Under the pieces are notes generated by a model. That model was not told where the DNA came from, did not search any database, and saw only the letters and a program-made list of their open reading frames with translations. Position numbers and translations under genes: made by a program. From assembly GCA_002245135.1 (NCBI GenBank), contig NGBS01000338.1, positions 1 to 32,130 on the forward strand: a DNA stretch of 32,130 nt. The letters are read 5' to 3'. Source of the DNA: Proteromonas lacertae. Lineage: Eukaryota; Sar; Bigyra; Opalinata; Proteromonadidae. Of the stretch, positions 16,476 through 24,338 are shown one piece after another. The first letter of the stretch is position 1. Each line of letters begins with the position of its first letter.

Positions 16476-16492
16476 TAATTAATTAATTAATT
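16476..16492. terminator. TTAATTAA tract after the acidic gene
   Basis: A (TAAT)n palindromic tract followed by a T-rich run separates two genes on the same strand. It matches the tracts at the convergent ends and so supports a 3'-end role rather than mere AT-richness at convergent sites. Confidence 0.4.
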
Positions 16493-16519
16493 CTTTTTTT
16501 TATTTTTTACTTATTGTTT

Positions 16520-17077
16520 ATGAGTAATATACCCATAAAAACAGAATCTATACCATTACCTTTACCTCCACCTCCTGCACCTCCAGCTAGATCACCTATA
16601 CTTATAATTAGAGACGATCCAGAAAATAAAAGACCTGCTCCTTCAAATGAAGATCCTATAGATGTTTTAGAAAGCCATGCAGAGAGTAGATTACCAATAG
16701 GTATTGAAGGTCCAAGAGTAATTGCTAGTATTGAAGAAATACAATACACATTGGAATTATTTAAGTTATCTTTATCGAAATTCAAACCAAGTCTTAGAAC
16801 ATTGAATAGTTTAACAGCAAATCAAGTAGATTCATTATGTAAAGAAATAGATTTAATTATAGATCTTACAGAAAATCAATCAGTTCCTTATAGTACAATA
16901 GTAGGTGCAATAAGAAGATTACTCATTATGTACAATCAGTATTTTAGAGATAACTGGCACTTGGAAGCTAATCAGAAATTGTATTTCAAAGTTTACTTAT
17001 TTACCCAATTTGAAAAAACATGTTTCAATTTCTATAGTTCTTTAGTTAATATAGTATATGTAAATGCTTTTAATTAA
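16520..17077 (+). CDS. Polyproline-headed helical protein, 185 residues
   Basis: The start is ATG 16520. The first 35 residues are Pro-rich (PLPLPPPPAPPARSP), residues 35-70 are polar, and the rest is a compact helical domain (IEEIQYTLELFKLSLSKFK to VYLFTQFEKTCF). IDLIIDLTEN near residue 115 looks like a SUMO-interacting motif in sequence, but it sits in a predicted helix, which argues against that. No known family. Its stop abuts, with no gap, the stop of the convergent gene 17078-17491, within a TTAATTAA palindrome. Confidence 0.65.
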   Translation: MSNIPIKTESIPLPLPPPPAPPARSPILIIRDDPENKRPAPSNEDPIDVLESHAESRLPIGIEGPRVIASIEEIQYTLELFKLSLSKFKPSLRTLNSLTANQVDSLCKEIDLIIDLTENQSVPYSTIVGAIRRLLIMYNQYFRDNWHLEANQKLYFKVYLFTQFEKTCFNFYSSLVNIVYVNAFN

Positions 17078-17085
17078 TTATTTGG
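17071..17085. terminator. TTAATTAA palindrome with abutting stop codons
   Basis: The sequence ttttaattaattatt contains the plus-strand stop (17075-17077) and the minus-strand stop (17078-17080) back to back. Both transcripts must end inside the other gene or exactly here, which strengthens the case that this palindrome is a compact bidirectional end signal. Confidence 0.45.
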
Positions 17086-17491
17086 TTTCTTTGATTTTTG
17101 TGTAAAGATCTAATTCTTCCAACAACACTTTGATAACTGAACCATACTCGTTAATATGATACTTAGGAGGAGGCATCTCTAAGTTTACTGCATATTGTTT
17201 AACCAATTTTACAAACCAATCGAATAGATTCTGAGCTTCAACTACTATTGTGTCTGGAACTGGCTTTCTCATCTTATTAGCATACTTATTAATATGTCCT
17301 AACAATAATTGAGATACACTATTAAATTTGGTAATGTCTTCATTCTTACATATGATATAGTTTTGAGCTGCAGTCTTAATTAAACCTAGGATAGTTTCAA
17401 TAAATGCTCTAAGCACATTGATTTCTTTAACAAATAAATATACTGGTTTCTTAGCTCTCTGCTCTATTACAAATATACTATCTGAATTCAT
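17078..17491 (-). CDS. Small helical protein of unknown function, 137 residues
   Basis: This all-helical protein starts at ATG 17491. Helices are visible around VKEINVLRAFIETILGLIKT, FNSVSQLLLGHINKYANKM, IVVEAQNLFDWFVKLVKQYA and VIKVLLEELDLYTKI. There is no membrane segment or recognised motif. Its size equals that of the gene at 532-945, and its style resembles that of 7879-8310, so several such genes are scattered through the element. It diverges from 17642 across a 150-base non-coding stretch. Function unknown. Confidence 0.65.
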   Translation of the reverse strand: MNSDSIFVIEQRAKKPVYLFVKEINVLRAFIETILGLIKTAAQNYIICKNEDITKFNSVSQLLLGHINKYANKMRKPVPDTIVVEAQNLFDWFVKLVKQYAVNLEMPPPKYHINEYGSVIKVLLEELDLYTKIKETK

Positions 17492-17641
17492 TTATGTTGA
17501 AGAAGGGGGGTATGAAAATATTCTATTAAAAAACCGCTAATTAGCATATTCGCGCTTCAAGCTTCAAACCATAAAATGCATGAAACGGATATAAAATCTT
17601 AATTCTAACATTTTATTGGATATCTAATAATCATAATAATC
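17492..17641. promoter_or_regulatory. Divergent intergenic region
   Basis: This 150-base gap between two divergent ATGs contains a perfect 10-base palindrome GCTAATTAGC (17536-17545), a repeated cttcaa element (gcttcaagcttcaaac, about 17553-17568), a rare six-G run and a GC-rich tcgcgc. There is no ATTGACA or TTGATWATCAA motif here, so this promoter may belong to a different expression class. Confidence 0.35.
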
Positions 17642-18162
17642 ATGTCATCAAAAATAGAAAACGGAGTCAATTTCATCACTTTCAATCCTTCAGATAACAT
17701 GTACGTCAAGTTTAGAGGGTATATGCTTAGAGCAGAATTAGCTAAGTCTGGCAAATGTCATTACATTACTTTCACTCCTGCTAGATATTTACTATTTAAT
17801 CGTCAGCCGATTATGGATTTCAATGCTCAAGTAAAGGAGGCTATTAAAAATGTTTGTGTCGAATCAACAATTAAATTTACAGAAGATATTAAAATGAAGA
17901 ATTCCTATCAGCAATTTGGATTAAATTTAGTCATTCCATTAGATAATGATAACAATCAACTGAAATGTACTGCATGGAACAACATTATCAGTGATCCAAC
18001 TTCTCACTTATTGAAGTATTGTGATTTTGAAGTTAGAATTAGACAGTGTATGGTTTTATCATCAATGCAGAACAATACTCCTTATTATACTGTTTTACCT
18101 AAATTTGAAATATATTCAAGTTTTGCACCAGTTGAGGATATTCCAGTACCATCTACAGATGT

Positions 18163-18205
<43 letters not shown>

Positions 18206-18334
18206 CCAGTAGTTAATCAATCAGTCACAATGGCATTTCAACCACCAGCAATACCATACACTAACAATAGCACTGGTTATAATCCATTTGTTTCAAGTTC
18301 TCAAGTTCCTCAACAACAACAACAACCCAAGTAA
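17642..18334 (+). CDS. Beta-rich protein with Gln tail, possibly nucleic-acid binding
   Basis: This 230-residue protein has a folded N-terminal domain of about 165 residues with alternating beta-type segments (GVNFITFNPSDNMYVKFRGY, later LKCTAWNNII and CDFEVRIRQCMVLSS) and then a low-complexity tail with about fifteen consecutive Gln (18163-18204), Asn and Pro. The beta pattern, size and Gln/Pro/Asn-rich flexible tail would fit an OB-fold single-strand DNA-binding protein, which a protein-primed replicator needs, but I see no decisive motif. It shares no strand with its neighbours and sits between the mixed block and the capsid block. Confidence 0.6.
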
Positions 18335-18381
18335 ACAACAAAAAATGAAACAAAGAAGATTAATTAAAATTAAATAATATA

Positions 18382-19281
18382 CTATTTGAAAGGTAATATG
18401 ATTGATTGGGGTAATATAACTATATTCCATTCAAATGTATTATTTGGAGCTTCTGCTAGACCGAATGTAAAATATTCATCTGTTGGAGAAAATGATTCTG
18501 GTTTCATAATAATTGGCTGAACTTTACCACTAAAGGATTGACATAATAAATCGAATTTAAAACCTGTATCTGCACTTATATCTAATTTAGGTGTATAGTT
18601 CTTTATAAATTTAGTTGTTTGGTAACTATCAGTTGTTTTAATCCATAATAATTTGTCATTTATTTTCATACTATAATAATTCATTATCTTTAACTCCATA
18701 AAATGATCATGAACTATATATTGAACATAGAGTTTTCTACCATTTAATATACTTACGCTTTGTCCATTAATATCTCCTGTATATACAATTAGCCAGTCTT
18801 CTATAATATGTTTACCAAAACGTTTAACTAACTCATTCATTTGATTATAAGTATTCCAAGTTCTTCCATTCATATTATATGGTGGAAATCCATTTTCATA
18901 ATCATTTAAGTCATCTGCATCTCCTGAACCAATTGTTCCAGAAATAACGCCTACTGTTGAATACATATCTCTAGCTATTCTAGGTAAAGCATCCATTGTT
19001 AAAGGGCTATCAGGATAGCCATCTCCATACATTATTGTATATATAGTTTTAATTTGATCATATAAATTCGGTTCATCTGGTTCTAACCAGGTCTTACCAA
19101 TCACATTATTGAATTCATTTCTATTAGTCGCTACGTCTGCAACAATATCTTTCATCATTTCTCTAATTGTTTTATCATCATCAGCTTTCTTACCTAAATT
19201 GTTTGTTATCGTTGTAATAGACTTAGTTATAGCACCTGTATCTATTGAAACAGCTTGTTTTTTTAAGGGACCACCAAACAT
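18382..19281 (-). CDS. Unknown virion protein beginning MFGG, 299 residues
   Basis: I chose ATG 19281 because an upstream extension to 19425 would overlap the ATPase gene and looks like a reading of its serine/aspartate codons. The protein begins MFGGPLKKQ; M-F-G-G fits the adenain (M/I/L)xGG-x cleavage pattern at the very N-terminus. The first ~110 residues are helical (DKTIREMMKDIVADVATN), the middle is Gly/Asn/Asp-rich, and the C-terminal 150 residues are beta-rich (LYVQYIVHDHFMELKIMNYY, FEWNIVILPQS). A helical stalk with a beta-rich head recalls fibre or receptor-binding proteins, but I have no family match. It is last in the penton-capsid-ATPase block, so a structural role is likely. Confidence 0.65.
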   Translation of the reverse strand: MFGGPLKKQAVSIDTGAITKSITTITNNLGKKADDDKTIREMMKDIVADVATNRNEFNNVIGKTWLEPDEPNLYDQIKTIYTIMYGDGYPDSPLTMDALPRIARDMYSTVGVISGTIGSGDADDLNDYENGFPPYNMNGRTWNTYNQMNELVKRFGKHIIEDWLIVYTGDINGQSVSILNGRKLYVQYIVHDHFMELKIMNYYSMKINDKLLWIKTTDSYQTTKFIKNYTPKLDISADTGFKFDLLCQSFSGKVQPIIMKPESFSPTDEYFTFGLAEAPNNTFEWNIVILPQSIILPFK

Positions 19282-19330
19282 AAAATATAATAAAAGAATG
19301 ATAAAAATTAAGTTACTAGCATTATGAGGA

Positions 19331-20182
19331 TTATTCTGAATCATCATCAGTATCGGACGAATCAGAGGAAGAAGAAGAGGAGGAGGAACTAATGCTGGTA
19401 TTTTCATTATCACTTTTATAACCATTACTATCGTTTTTAATTTTCATATTAAAGTTTACACGAAATTCATGATTGCACAAATCAATGTAGAGGAATGAAT
19501 GATTACTGTAATTGGTTGCATACTTGTAATATTCTCTAAACTTACTGAAATCTACCCACAAATCTAAACTATTATGAACACTGTGTAGATTAGCTAAACT
19601 TAGATTTCTAAATACTAAGCAATAATCTAATTGTAGACGAACGGATGGTGTTAAATCTGTAACATATTGACTTGATATAATTACTTTTGACTTGTAATGA
19701 CGATTTGATTTGAGTAGTTTTGAAACGGTCTTATTTGATAAATCGAATGATATATCATCGAATATAAAGATATTTTCAGGATAGCTATAATTGTCTTTAT
19801 CAACATCTGTGATATTATTCAATACTGCATCTAATACATTCACTTTATCTTCATTTACTATTGAATCGTAACAATGGTACTCTATTAAATTGTACTTCAG
19901 CATATCAGTGATCTTTTCATAAATAATATCCTTTGAAATTGTTCCTACAAAGAAATATACAGTTTGATCATAATTCTTCTTTAACAAGTGTTGTATCATG
20001 TTAAATATAAGCGTTGTCTTTCCACTGTTCTTCTTAGCTAATATAAATATATTGCAGAAAGGCTCTTCAAAATAATCATAGCCTAAAACAGTATCTCTTG
20101 ATCTCTTTTTATTACCTTTGACTACTGATTCTACTGGCGTTATGACAACGTCATTACATTTCTCTAGTTTTATTTTACTCAT
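19331..20182 (-). CDS. A32-like genome-packaging ATPase
   Basis: This 283-residue P-loop ATPase of the FtsK/HerA superfamily would pump the element DNA into its capsid. The Walker A motif is AKKNSGKTT (residues 49-57), with the NSGKT form common in poxvirus A32-like enzymes. Walker B is NIFIFDD (137-143). SSQYVTDLTPSVRLQLDY (170 onward) follows as the conserved downstream motif with its sensing polar residue. The C-terminus is a Ser/Asp run. The gene lies next to the major capsid gene, as in most Polintons and related viruses. The frame is whole and of normal length. A short AT-rich spacer separates it from each neighbour. Confidence 0.92.
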   Translation of the reverse strand: MSKIKLEKCNDVVITPVESVVKGNKKRSRDTVLGYDYFEEPFCNIFILAKKNSGKTTLIFNMIQHLLKKNYDQTVYFFVGTISKDIIYEKITDMLKYNLIEYHCYDSIVNEDKVNVLDAVLNNITDVDKDNYSYPENIFIFDDISFDLSNKTVSKLLKSNRHYKSKVIISSQYVTDLTPSVRLQLDYCLVFRNLSLANLHSVHNSLDLWVDFSKFREYYKYATNYSNHSFLYIDLCNHEFRVNFNMKIKNDSNGYKSDNENTSISSSSSSSSSDSSDTDDDSE

Positions 20183-20245
20183 TTAAATAAAAAATAAAAA
20201 ACAATTATATAAGGAATATAGTCATTATGTTAGTTATTAGTTAGT

Positions 20246-21700
20246 TTAAATAACACTTACAATTCCACTTCCATTAATTGTACACATTCTTCCTGTAACT
20301 ATATAGAAACGATGAGTGATATTAAAGTTAGTGAAATCATTTGTACCAGTAGACAACTCAAAAGTGATCTTTAAGTCACTAGCTAATGGTCTTCCTGATT
20401 GATTCTTGATATTATCCAAGTCTTTTGATCCAAAATTCAAAATTTCAAAGAACTTCTTTTCAAAAGGAATATGTCTTTTGAATATATCAAACCATGAATC
20501 TTTGAAATAATCTTGTACAGTCATGTAACTATCATAATACTGCATTAATGAATAGTCTGGTTGATACACAAAATCGTTAATCATCCATCTGAATTGTGCA
20601 TTTTCAGGAATTACTGCATATCTATTTTCTGCTGTGCCACCACTCATATCATGTGCTGTTTGAGTTCCTTCGATCCATGGTCTATAGATAATGTAACGCA
20701 AGAATGGTCCATTTGAACTGTTCAATGTAAAGGAATAGTTAAATTGTCCAGATCCACCTTGATTTACTGTTAATGTATGACACTTTACATCATTGAACTG
20801 GATTGGTTTAGATAAACAATAACTTCTTGTATTGTTATTACATTGAGTATCCTTATTCAAATAAGCATAGAAATAAAAATTCTTGAATTTAATTGAATCT
20901 GGTCTTATTCCAGCTGCAGGCCAGTTTATTGTTGTAGCTGCGCCTTTATCATTATTAAAACCCATAATTTGTCCAAATTTAGGAGTTTGCTGGAAATTGA
21001 AACATAAATACATTCTTTCACCAAAGAATACATCACTTTTCATTGATAAAAATGTATTGTAAAATTTACCTAAAAACATCTTTACATGAATAGTTTTAGA
21101 CTTCTTATACTGTTGATATTTATCTTTTGTTCCAGTAGCTGTAACAAATGTAGCTTCTTCTTTATCCATTTCCCATTCATTTTCATCAAGAATTAAATGA
21201 TCATGGTATTCATCATTCCATTTTAATTGAATTCCATCATAATAGTTTGATTGATAAAAAATGTCAGATCTTTTTCTCACTAATTCATCCATAAACACTC
21301 TATAGTGTTCATAATTGTCATCAAGCTTAACTAGATCTGTTCCTGTATTATTACATAAACGAAATGCTGCTAATCCAAATCCTTCTTTCATTCCTTTTAT
21401 ATATTTTGGATATAAAGTAGTATCACCTGCTACATCACCACTACCATCAGTTTTTTTAAATGCATTTGCAGCAGCAAGTGGATGAGTTTCAATTTCGATA
21501 TCATATTGAATGTAAGACTTTGCAAGGTTTATAATGTTCTCACCACTTAATTCGAACCTTATTTCATCTGAATAAGTATTATCTTTAAGTTGATAGAATG
21601 ATTTTGTTTCCATTGGTGTCAACTTGACATACTGGTAAAAGGCCATCATTGCTGGAACGTCTACACCGTGTTTTTGCTCTTTTGGGATAGTTAGAGACAT
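20246..21700 (-). CDS. mcp: Major capsid protein, double jelly-roll type
   Basis: This 484-residue protein sits between the ATPase and penton genes, where Polintons keep the major capsid gene. I chose ATG 21700 (MSLTIPKEQK); the frame runs on to 21751 but without an ATG and into the penton gene. It is beta-rich throughout with no membrane segment: EIRFELSGENIINLAKSYIQ and YIQYDIEIET near the start fit the first jelly roll, SIKFKNFYFYAYL and FNYSFTLNSSNGPFLRYIIY the second, and LKITFELSTG with HRFYIVTGRM the last strands. The family call rests on fold-like pattern, length and gene order rather than on a sharp motif. Confidence 0.8.
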   Translation of the reverse strand: MSLTIPKEQKHGVDVPAMMAFYQYVKLTPMETKSFYQLKDNTYSDEIRFELSGENIINLAKSYIQYDIEIETHPLAAANAFKKTDGSGDVAGDTTLYPKYIKGMKEGFGLAAFRLCNNTGTDLVKLDDNYEHYRVFMDELVRKRSDIFYQSNYYDGIQLKWNDEYHDHLILDENEWEMDKEEATFVTATGTKDKYQQYKKSKTIHVKMFLGKFYNTFLSMKSDVFFGERMYLCFNFQQTPKFGQIMGFNNDKGAATTINWPAAGIRPDSIKFKNFYFYAYLNKDTQCNNNTRSYCLSKPIQFNDVKCHTLTVNQGGSGQFNYSFTLNSSNGPFLRYIIYRPWIEGTQTAHDMSGGTAENRYAVIPENAQFRWMINDFVYQPDYSLMQYYDSYMTVQDYFKDSWFDIFKRHIPFEKKFFEILNFGSKDLDNIKNQSGRPLASDLKITFELSTGTNDFTNFNITHRFYIVTGRMCTINGSGIVSVI

Positions 21701-21731
21701 CAGAAACTCAAAATAAAAAATAAAATAAAAA

Positions 21732-22697
21732 TTAGACTTTAAATACGACAATATCTAAATTAAACTCGATATTATCAAGATTGAGTTCATAACCATTTTG
21801 TTGAGTAATCTGAATAGTAATTTGACCATTGGTATAAGTATTATTGAACATTTTGCTAGTATTAAGAATGTCATTGTTCTGGTATGTAATGAATGGTAAC
21901 TCAGGGTTTGCTATTGGTATATTTTCTAACACATTTGAATCTTGAATGATGTTTACAATATCTAAACGAATGGATATCGCACTAACCCATATAAGAGATG
22001 GACGATATGGTAATTGAGTAAATGGGAAATCTACTGAAAATGCAGTTAATGCTCTTTCTGTTCCTTGAGGTCCTGGAACAAATTTATCATAACATAACCA
22101 ATAGTTATTATTTGGAATACCTAATATCTTGTAGGCTAAATCTTTTGTTACTATTTCTATTTTTGAAATCCAGAAAATAGGTTTTGTTAAACTATATAAT
22201 GCATTCATTTTACTTGCAATTTTTAAATGTCTGGTATGTTCATCATCTTTATCATCTAGCTTAAATAAATCACCATTACCTTCTATTACAGGTGTATATA
22301 GCATATCCTTAACTATAAACAAATCATCATCAGGAATTTCGAAATCTATATATTTTATTGAACGTATTCCATCATTGATTAACTTAATAATCTGATTCTC
22401 ATCATAAAAACCTTCAGGAATTTGTACTGATACACATACTGTGGGTTTTTCTGGCGCTGCGCCATCTTCTTTATCATAATCACATGTAAATAAGAACTGA
22501 AACGTATCGTTTGTCTCTGCTTGTATAGTAGGGAAAGAATTGGGTACAACTGCGTGTAATAACGACACATGAGTATAATCTTGATCAAATGATGGTAAGG
22601 CTAAGGTCTTTTTGTATCTATTCCCTACTCCGAATGTACCTGTAGTCATTACCATATCAGAATTTAAATAGTATACACGGTGATTAGAGACTAACAT
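21732..22697 (-). CDS. Penton (minor capsid) protein, single jelly-roll type
   Basis: This 321-residue protein has the familiar Polinton penton landmarks: YYLNSDMVMTTGTFG at the N-terminus, VSLLHAVVPNSFPTIQ at about residues 45-60, VQIPEGFYDENQIIKLIND at about 92-110, KILGIPNNNYW near residue 195, and a paired strand SLIWVSAISIRLDIVNIIQ near 235. Its role is to close the capsid vertices. It starts at ATG 22697, diverging from the next gene across a 61-base promoter with an inverted pair of ATTGACA motifs. The frame is intact. Confidence 0.82.
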   Translation of the reverse strand: MLVSNHRVYYLNSDMVMTTGTFGVGNRYKKTLALPSFDQDYTHVSLLHAVVPNSFPTIQAETNDTFQFLFTCDYDKEDGAAPEKPTVCVSVQIPEGFYDENQIIKLINDGIRSIKYIDFEIPDDDLFIVKDMLYTPVIEGNGDLFKLDDKDDEHTRHLKIASKMNALYSLTKPIFWISKIEIVTKDLAYKILGIPNNNYWLCYDKFVPGPQGTERALTAFSVDFPFTQLPYRPSLIWVSAISIRLDIVNIIQDSNVLENIPIANPELPFITYQNNDILNTSKMFNNTYTNGQITIQITQQNGYELNLDNIEFNLDIVVFKV

Positions 22698-22713
22698 TTT
22701 GAAAAAATAATAA

Positions 22714-22745
22714 TGTCAATATTGGTAATATTAGTAATATTGACA
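22714..22745. promoter_or_regulatory. Inverted TGTCAATATT / AATATTGACA site, divergent promoter
   Basis: Ten-base arms at 22714-22723 and 22736-22745 form a 32-base palindrome between the penton ATG (22697) and the ATG at 22759. Each arm contains ATTGACA, also found as direct repeats in the divergent promoter at 15437-15502. The inner sequence repeats gtaatatt. A common activator site for virion genes is inferred. Confidence 0.5.
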
Positions 22746-22758
22746 CTATTTTTATTTT

Positions 22759-23382
22759 ATGGAAGATAATAAAAAACCTAAACATAGAACAGTTCCATTC
22801 AAATTAACAGAATTAGACAAACAAGTAATCATCAGAAGCTTCAGAAAAGACGGTAAAATCAGAGCTCCCACAAAATCGAAATTATATCATTTAATTTCAG
22901 GATCAAAATCAAGACTTACATACTCAGAGATAAGATATATATTGAAATACATCGAAGATGAGTACAAATATTACATAGAATCAAAGTTTAAGACAGGTTG
23001 TTTTAATGGACCAATCATTGAACAAGTAAAAGTACCTCTTAACGCGCCAAAACTAACCGCTTCAAGCTTCGCTCAAGCCTTAAGTAAACACAAAGAACAC
23101 AGAATTGCAGGTCAAAAGAAGACAAGAATGATGTTAGAACAGATTTTAGCATTACATAAGAAGGAAGAAGAGGATTTTTTACCTCCACAAGAGATAATTG
23201 ACATAAAAGATGACGAAATTAAGGTAAAAGAAGAGGTAAATTACGTAAAACCGGTCACAAAATCGAATGTAAACAGTTTAAGTGGTTTAGAAGACTTGTC
23301 TCCTGTTAACTCAGTTCCTAGTTTAAGTCCAAAATCAATAACAGATAAAAGCATTATAAGACCTAATTGTATTATTTTTTAA
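22759..23382 (+). CDS. Basic protein with CaaX-like C-terminus, 207 residues
   Basis: The first ~130 residues are basic and helical (FKLTELDKQVIIRSFRKDGK, KSKLYHLISGSKSRLTYSEI, IRYILKYIEDEYKYYIES), with the look of a small DNA-binding or homeodomain-sized helical fold, though I cannot name it. Residues 135-165 are acidic with IIDIKDDEIKVKEE, containing a perfect SUMO-acceptor pattern (VKEE). The tail is Ser/Pro-rich and ends RPNCIIF-stop; C-I-I-F fits a CaaX prenylation box with Phe last, a form usually geranylgeranylated. That would tether the protein to a host membrane. It diverges from the penton gene and is followed within 32 bases by a membrane protein gene. Confidence 0.65.
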   Translation: MEDNKKPKHRTVPFKLTELDKQVIIRSFRKDGKIRAPTKSKLYHLISGSKSRLTYSEIRYILKYIEDEYKYYIESKFKTGCFNGPIIEQVKVPLNAPKLTASSFAQALSKHKEHRIAGQKKTRMMLEQILALHKKEEEDFLPPQEIIDIKDDEIKVKEEVNYVKPVTKSNVNSLSGLEDLSPVNSVPSLSPKSITDKSIIRPNCIIF

Positions 23383-23413
23383 TTTTTTGTTAATTGATTT
23401 AAAATTTTTTCTT

Positions 23414-23650
23414 ATGGGGAACGACATAATGACAATTTTACTCTCTGTATTAGTATTTATACTCTATATGCTCGCTCTGGCACTGTACAAATACTTCAAA
23501 GCACACAATTGTATTCCAAATGAGGTAGATATCGCAGACATTCGTTCAAATATGACCGATATGATGGAGAAAGGCTTGCAGCATGACAAGACATTGGAAG
23601 ATATAAAGACATATATAGACATTGTGAATAAAAGAAAGCACACAGTTTAA
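23414..23650 (+). CDS. Small single-pass membrane protein, 78 residues
   Basis: The start is ATG 23414 (MGNDIM); a longer frame from 23387 lacks an ATG. A hydrophobic segment of about 21 residues (TILLSVLVFILYMLALALYKY) follows at once, then a charged helical domain of about 45 residues (DIADIRSNMTDMMEKGLQHDK, later DIKTYIDIVNKRK). The layout is that of a signal-anchored single-pass protein with a helical domain on one side. Together with the CaaX-ended neighbour it suggests a membrane-acting gene pair at the right end of element 1. Function unknown. Confidence 0.65.
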   Translation: MGNDIMTILLSVLVFILYMLALALYKYFKAHNCIPNEVDIADIRSNMTDMMEKGLQHDKTLEDIKTYIDIVNKRKHTV

Positions 23651-23696
23651 ATAATTTGTAACGAATTTATTTTTTATTATATAATAAAATAAAACT

Positions 23697-23766
23697 TATT
23701 ATTGAGATTCGAACTCGTTTTCATCATTTGAATAGCAACGGTTAAACCGCTAGACTAAATAATTGC
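23697..23766 (-). other. tRNA-like sequence with A box and B box
   Basis: On the minus strand, TAGTCTAGCGG (23747-23757) fits the RNA polymerase III A box and GAGTTCGAATCTC (23704-23716) fits the B box/T arm, at tRNA-like spacing. The D-arm part looks like a tRNA for Glu (GTCTAGCGGTT). The anticodon stem does not pair well and only three T-stem pairs are clear, so it is more likely a degenerate tRNA or a tRNA-derived SINE head than a working gene. It lies 47 bases beyond the last gene of element 1, close to its presumed end. Confidence 0.4.
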
Positions 23767-24338
23767 CTAAAATAAAGTATATGTGACGATTCATTTTGTA
23801 CAATGTCGATTGAAGAATAATTCTCAATCGTTGTGTCAAAAATAGAATATGAAGAAATTTCTTAGAAAATTCAAAAATTTGAATTTTCAAATATTCAAAT
23901 CTATTTTGACGAGGTTTGACTTGAACGGTTGATTTGTGCATCAAATTTCAATTTAATTTGAAAAATAAGGAATTGGCTTGCAAATTCATTTTGAAAATAA
24001 TTATTTGGCTTGTCCGAAATGAAATTGAAGAACCGTTTCAGAATTATTGTGTTTCGTCATTTTTGAAAATGATGAAACGGCATTTTAGGCAAATTTAAAA
24101 ATTTGAATTTTTGAATTTTTAAATTTCGCGCGCTCTCTGTCTAAAATTTGAATTATTTAAAAAAACTAGCGAGTTTTAATAATTTAGCGCGAGCTAGCTT
24201 AATTCGTTTTCGCGCCAAAAACTATTTTTTAGTTATAATGATTAGTTCAAAATAGAATTTAAATTTTATATAGGAATTCTATACTATTCATTCAAATCTA
24301 TTTTGAAAATTACAATTAATCTTAAAATTATTGAAAAA
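23767..24338. other. AT-rich intergenic DNA with short dispersed repeats
   Basis: I see no gene here. The stretch is full of aaatttgaattt-type words. It holds a 17-base direct repeat, attcaaatctattttga, at 23893-23909 and 24290-24306, and inverted relatives (caaaatagaat at about 24248-24258; tcaaaaatagaat at about 23837-23849). A few GC-rich islands occur (cgcgcgc near 24128, gcgcgag near 24187, cgcgcc near 24211). This probably is host sequence or the edge of a small repeat family. Confidence 0.5.

Larger units (their letters stand above)
1..23696. mobile_element. Polinton/Maverick element 1, nearly complete
   Basis: This span carries every hallmark of a Polinton: family B DNA polymerase, rve integrase, adenain-like protease, A32-like ATPase, major capsid and penton proteins, plus about eighteen further frames. 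The layout is a plus-strand replication module, a minus-strand virion block, a mixed block of unknown genes, a minus-strand capsid/ATPase block and two plus-strand genes. The non-coding left 531 bases, full of palindromes, and the end of coding at 23650 suggest that the ends lie near these points. I could not match a terminal inverted repeat or a target-site duplication, so both borders are approximate and the left one may lie outside the window. Most frames are open, with about two to four breaks, so the copy looks young. At about 23 kb it is at the long end for the family. Confidence 0.85.

Noticed and set aside
16852-16875. SUMO-interacting motif in the polyproline-headed protein
   Set aside because: The LIIDLTE segment lies in a predicted helix within a folded domain, unlike the exposed form of real motifs.
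19282-19425. N-terminal extension of the 299-residue protein
   Set aside because: It overlaps the ATPase coding end and reads like the complement of serine/aspartate repeats; MFGGPLKKQ gives a better start.
23697-23766. Functional tRNA gene
   Set aside because: The A and B boxes are good, but the anticodon stem does not pair and the T stem is weak.
1-24300. Terminal inverted repeats of element 1
   Set aside because: I compared the left 530 bases with 23650-24300 by eye and found no inverted match beyond short AT-rich words.
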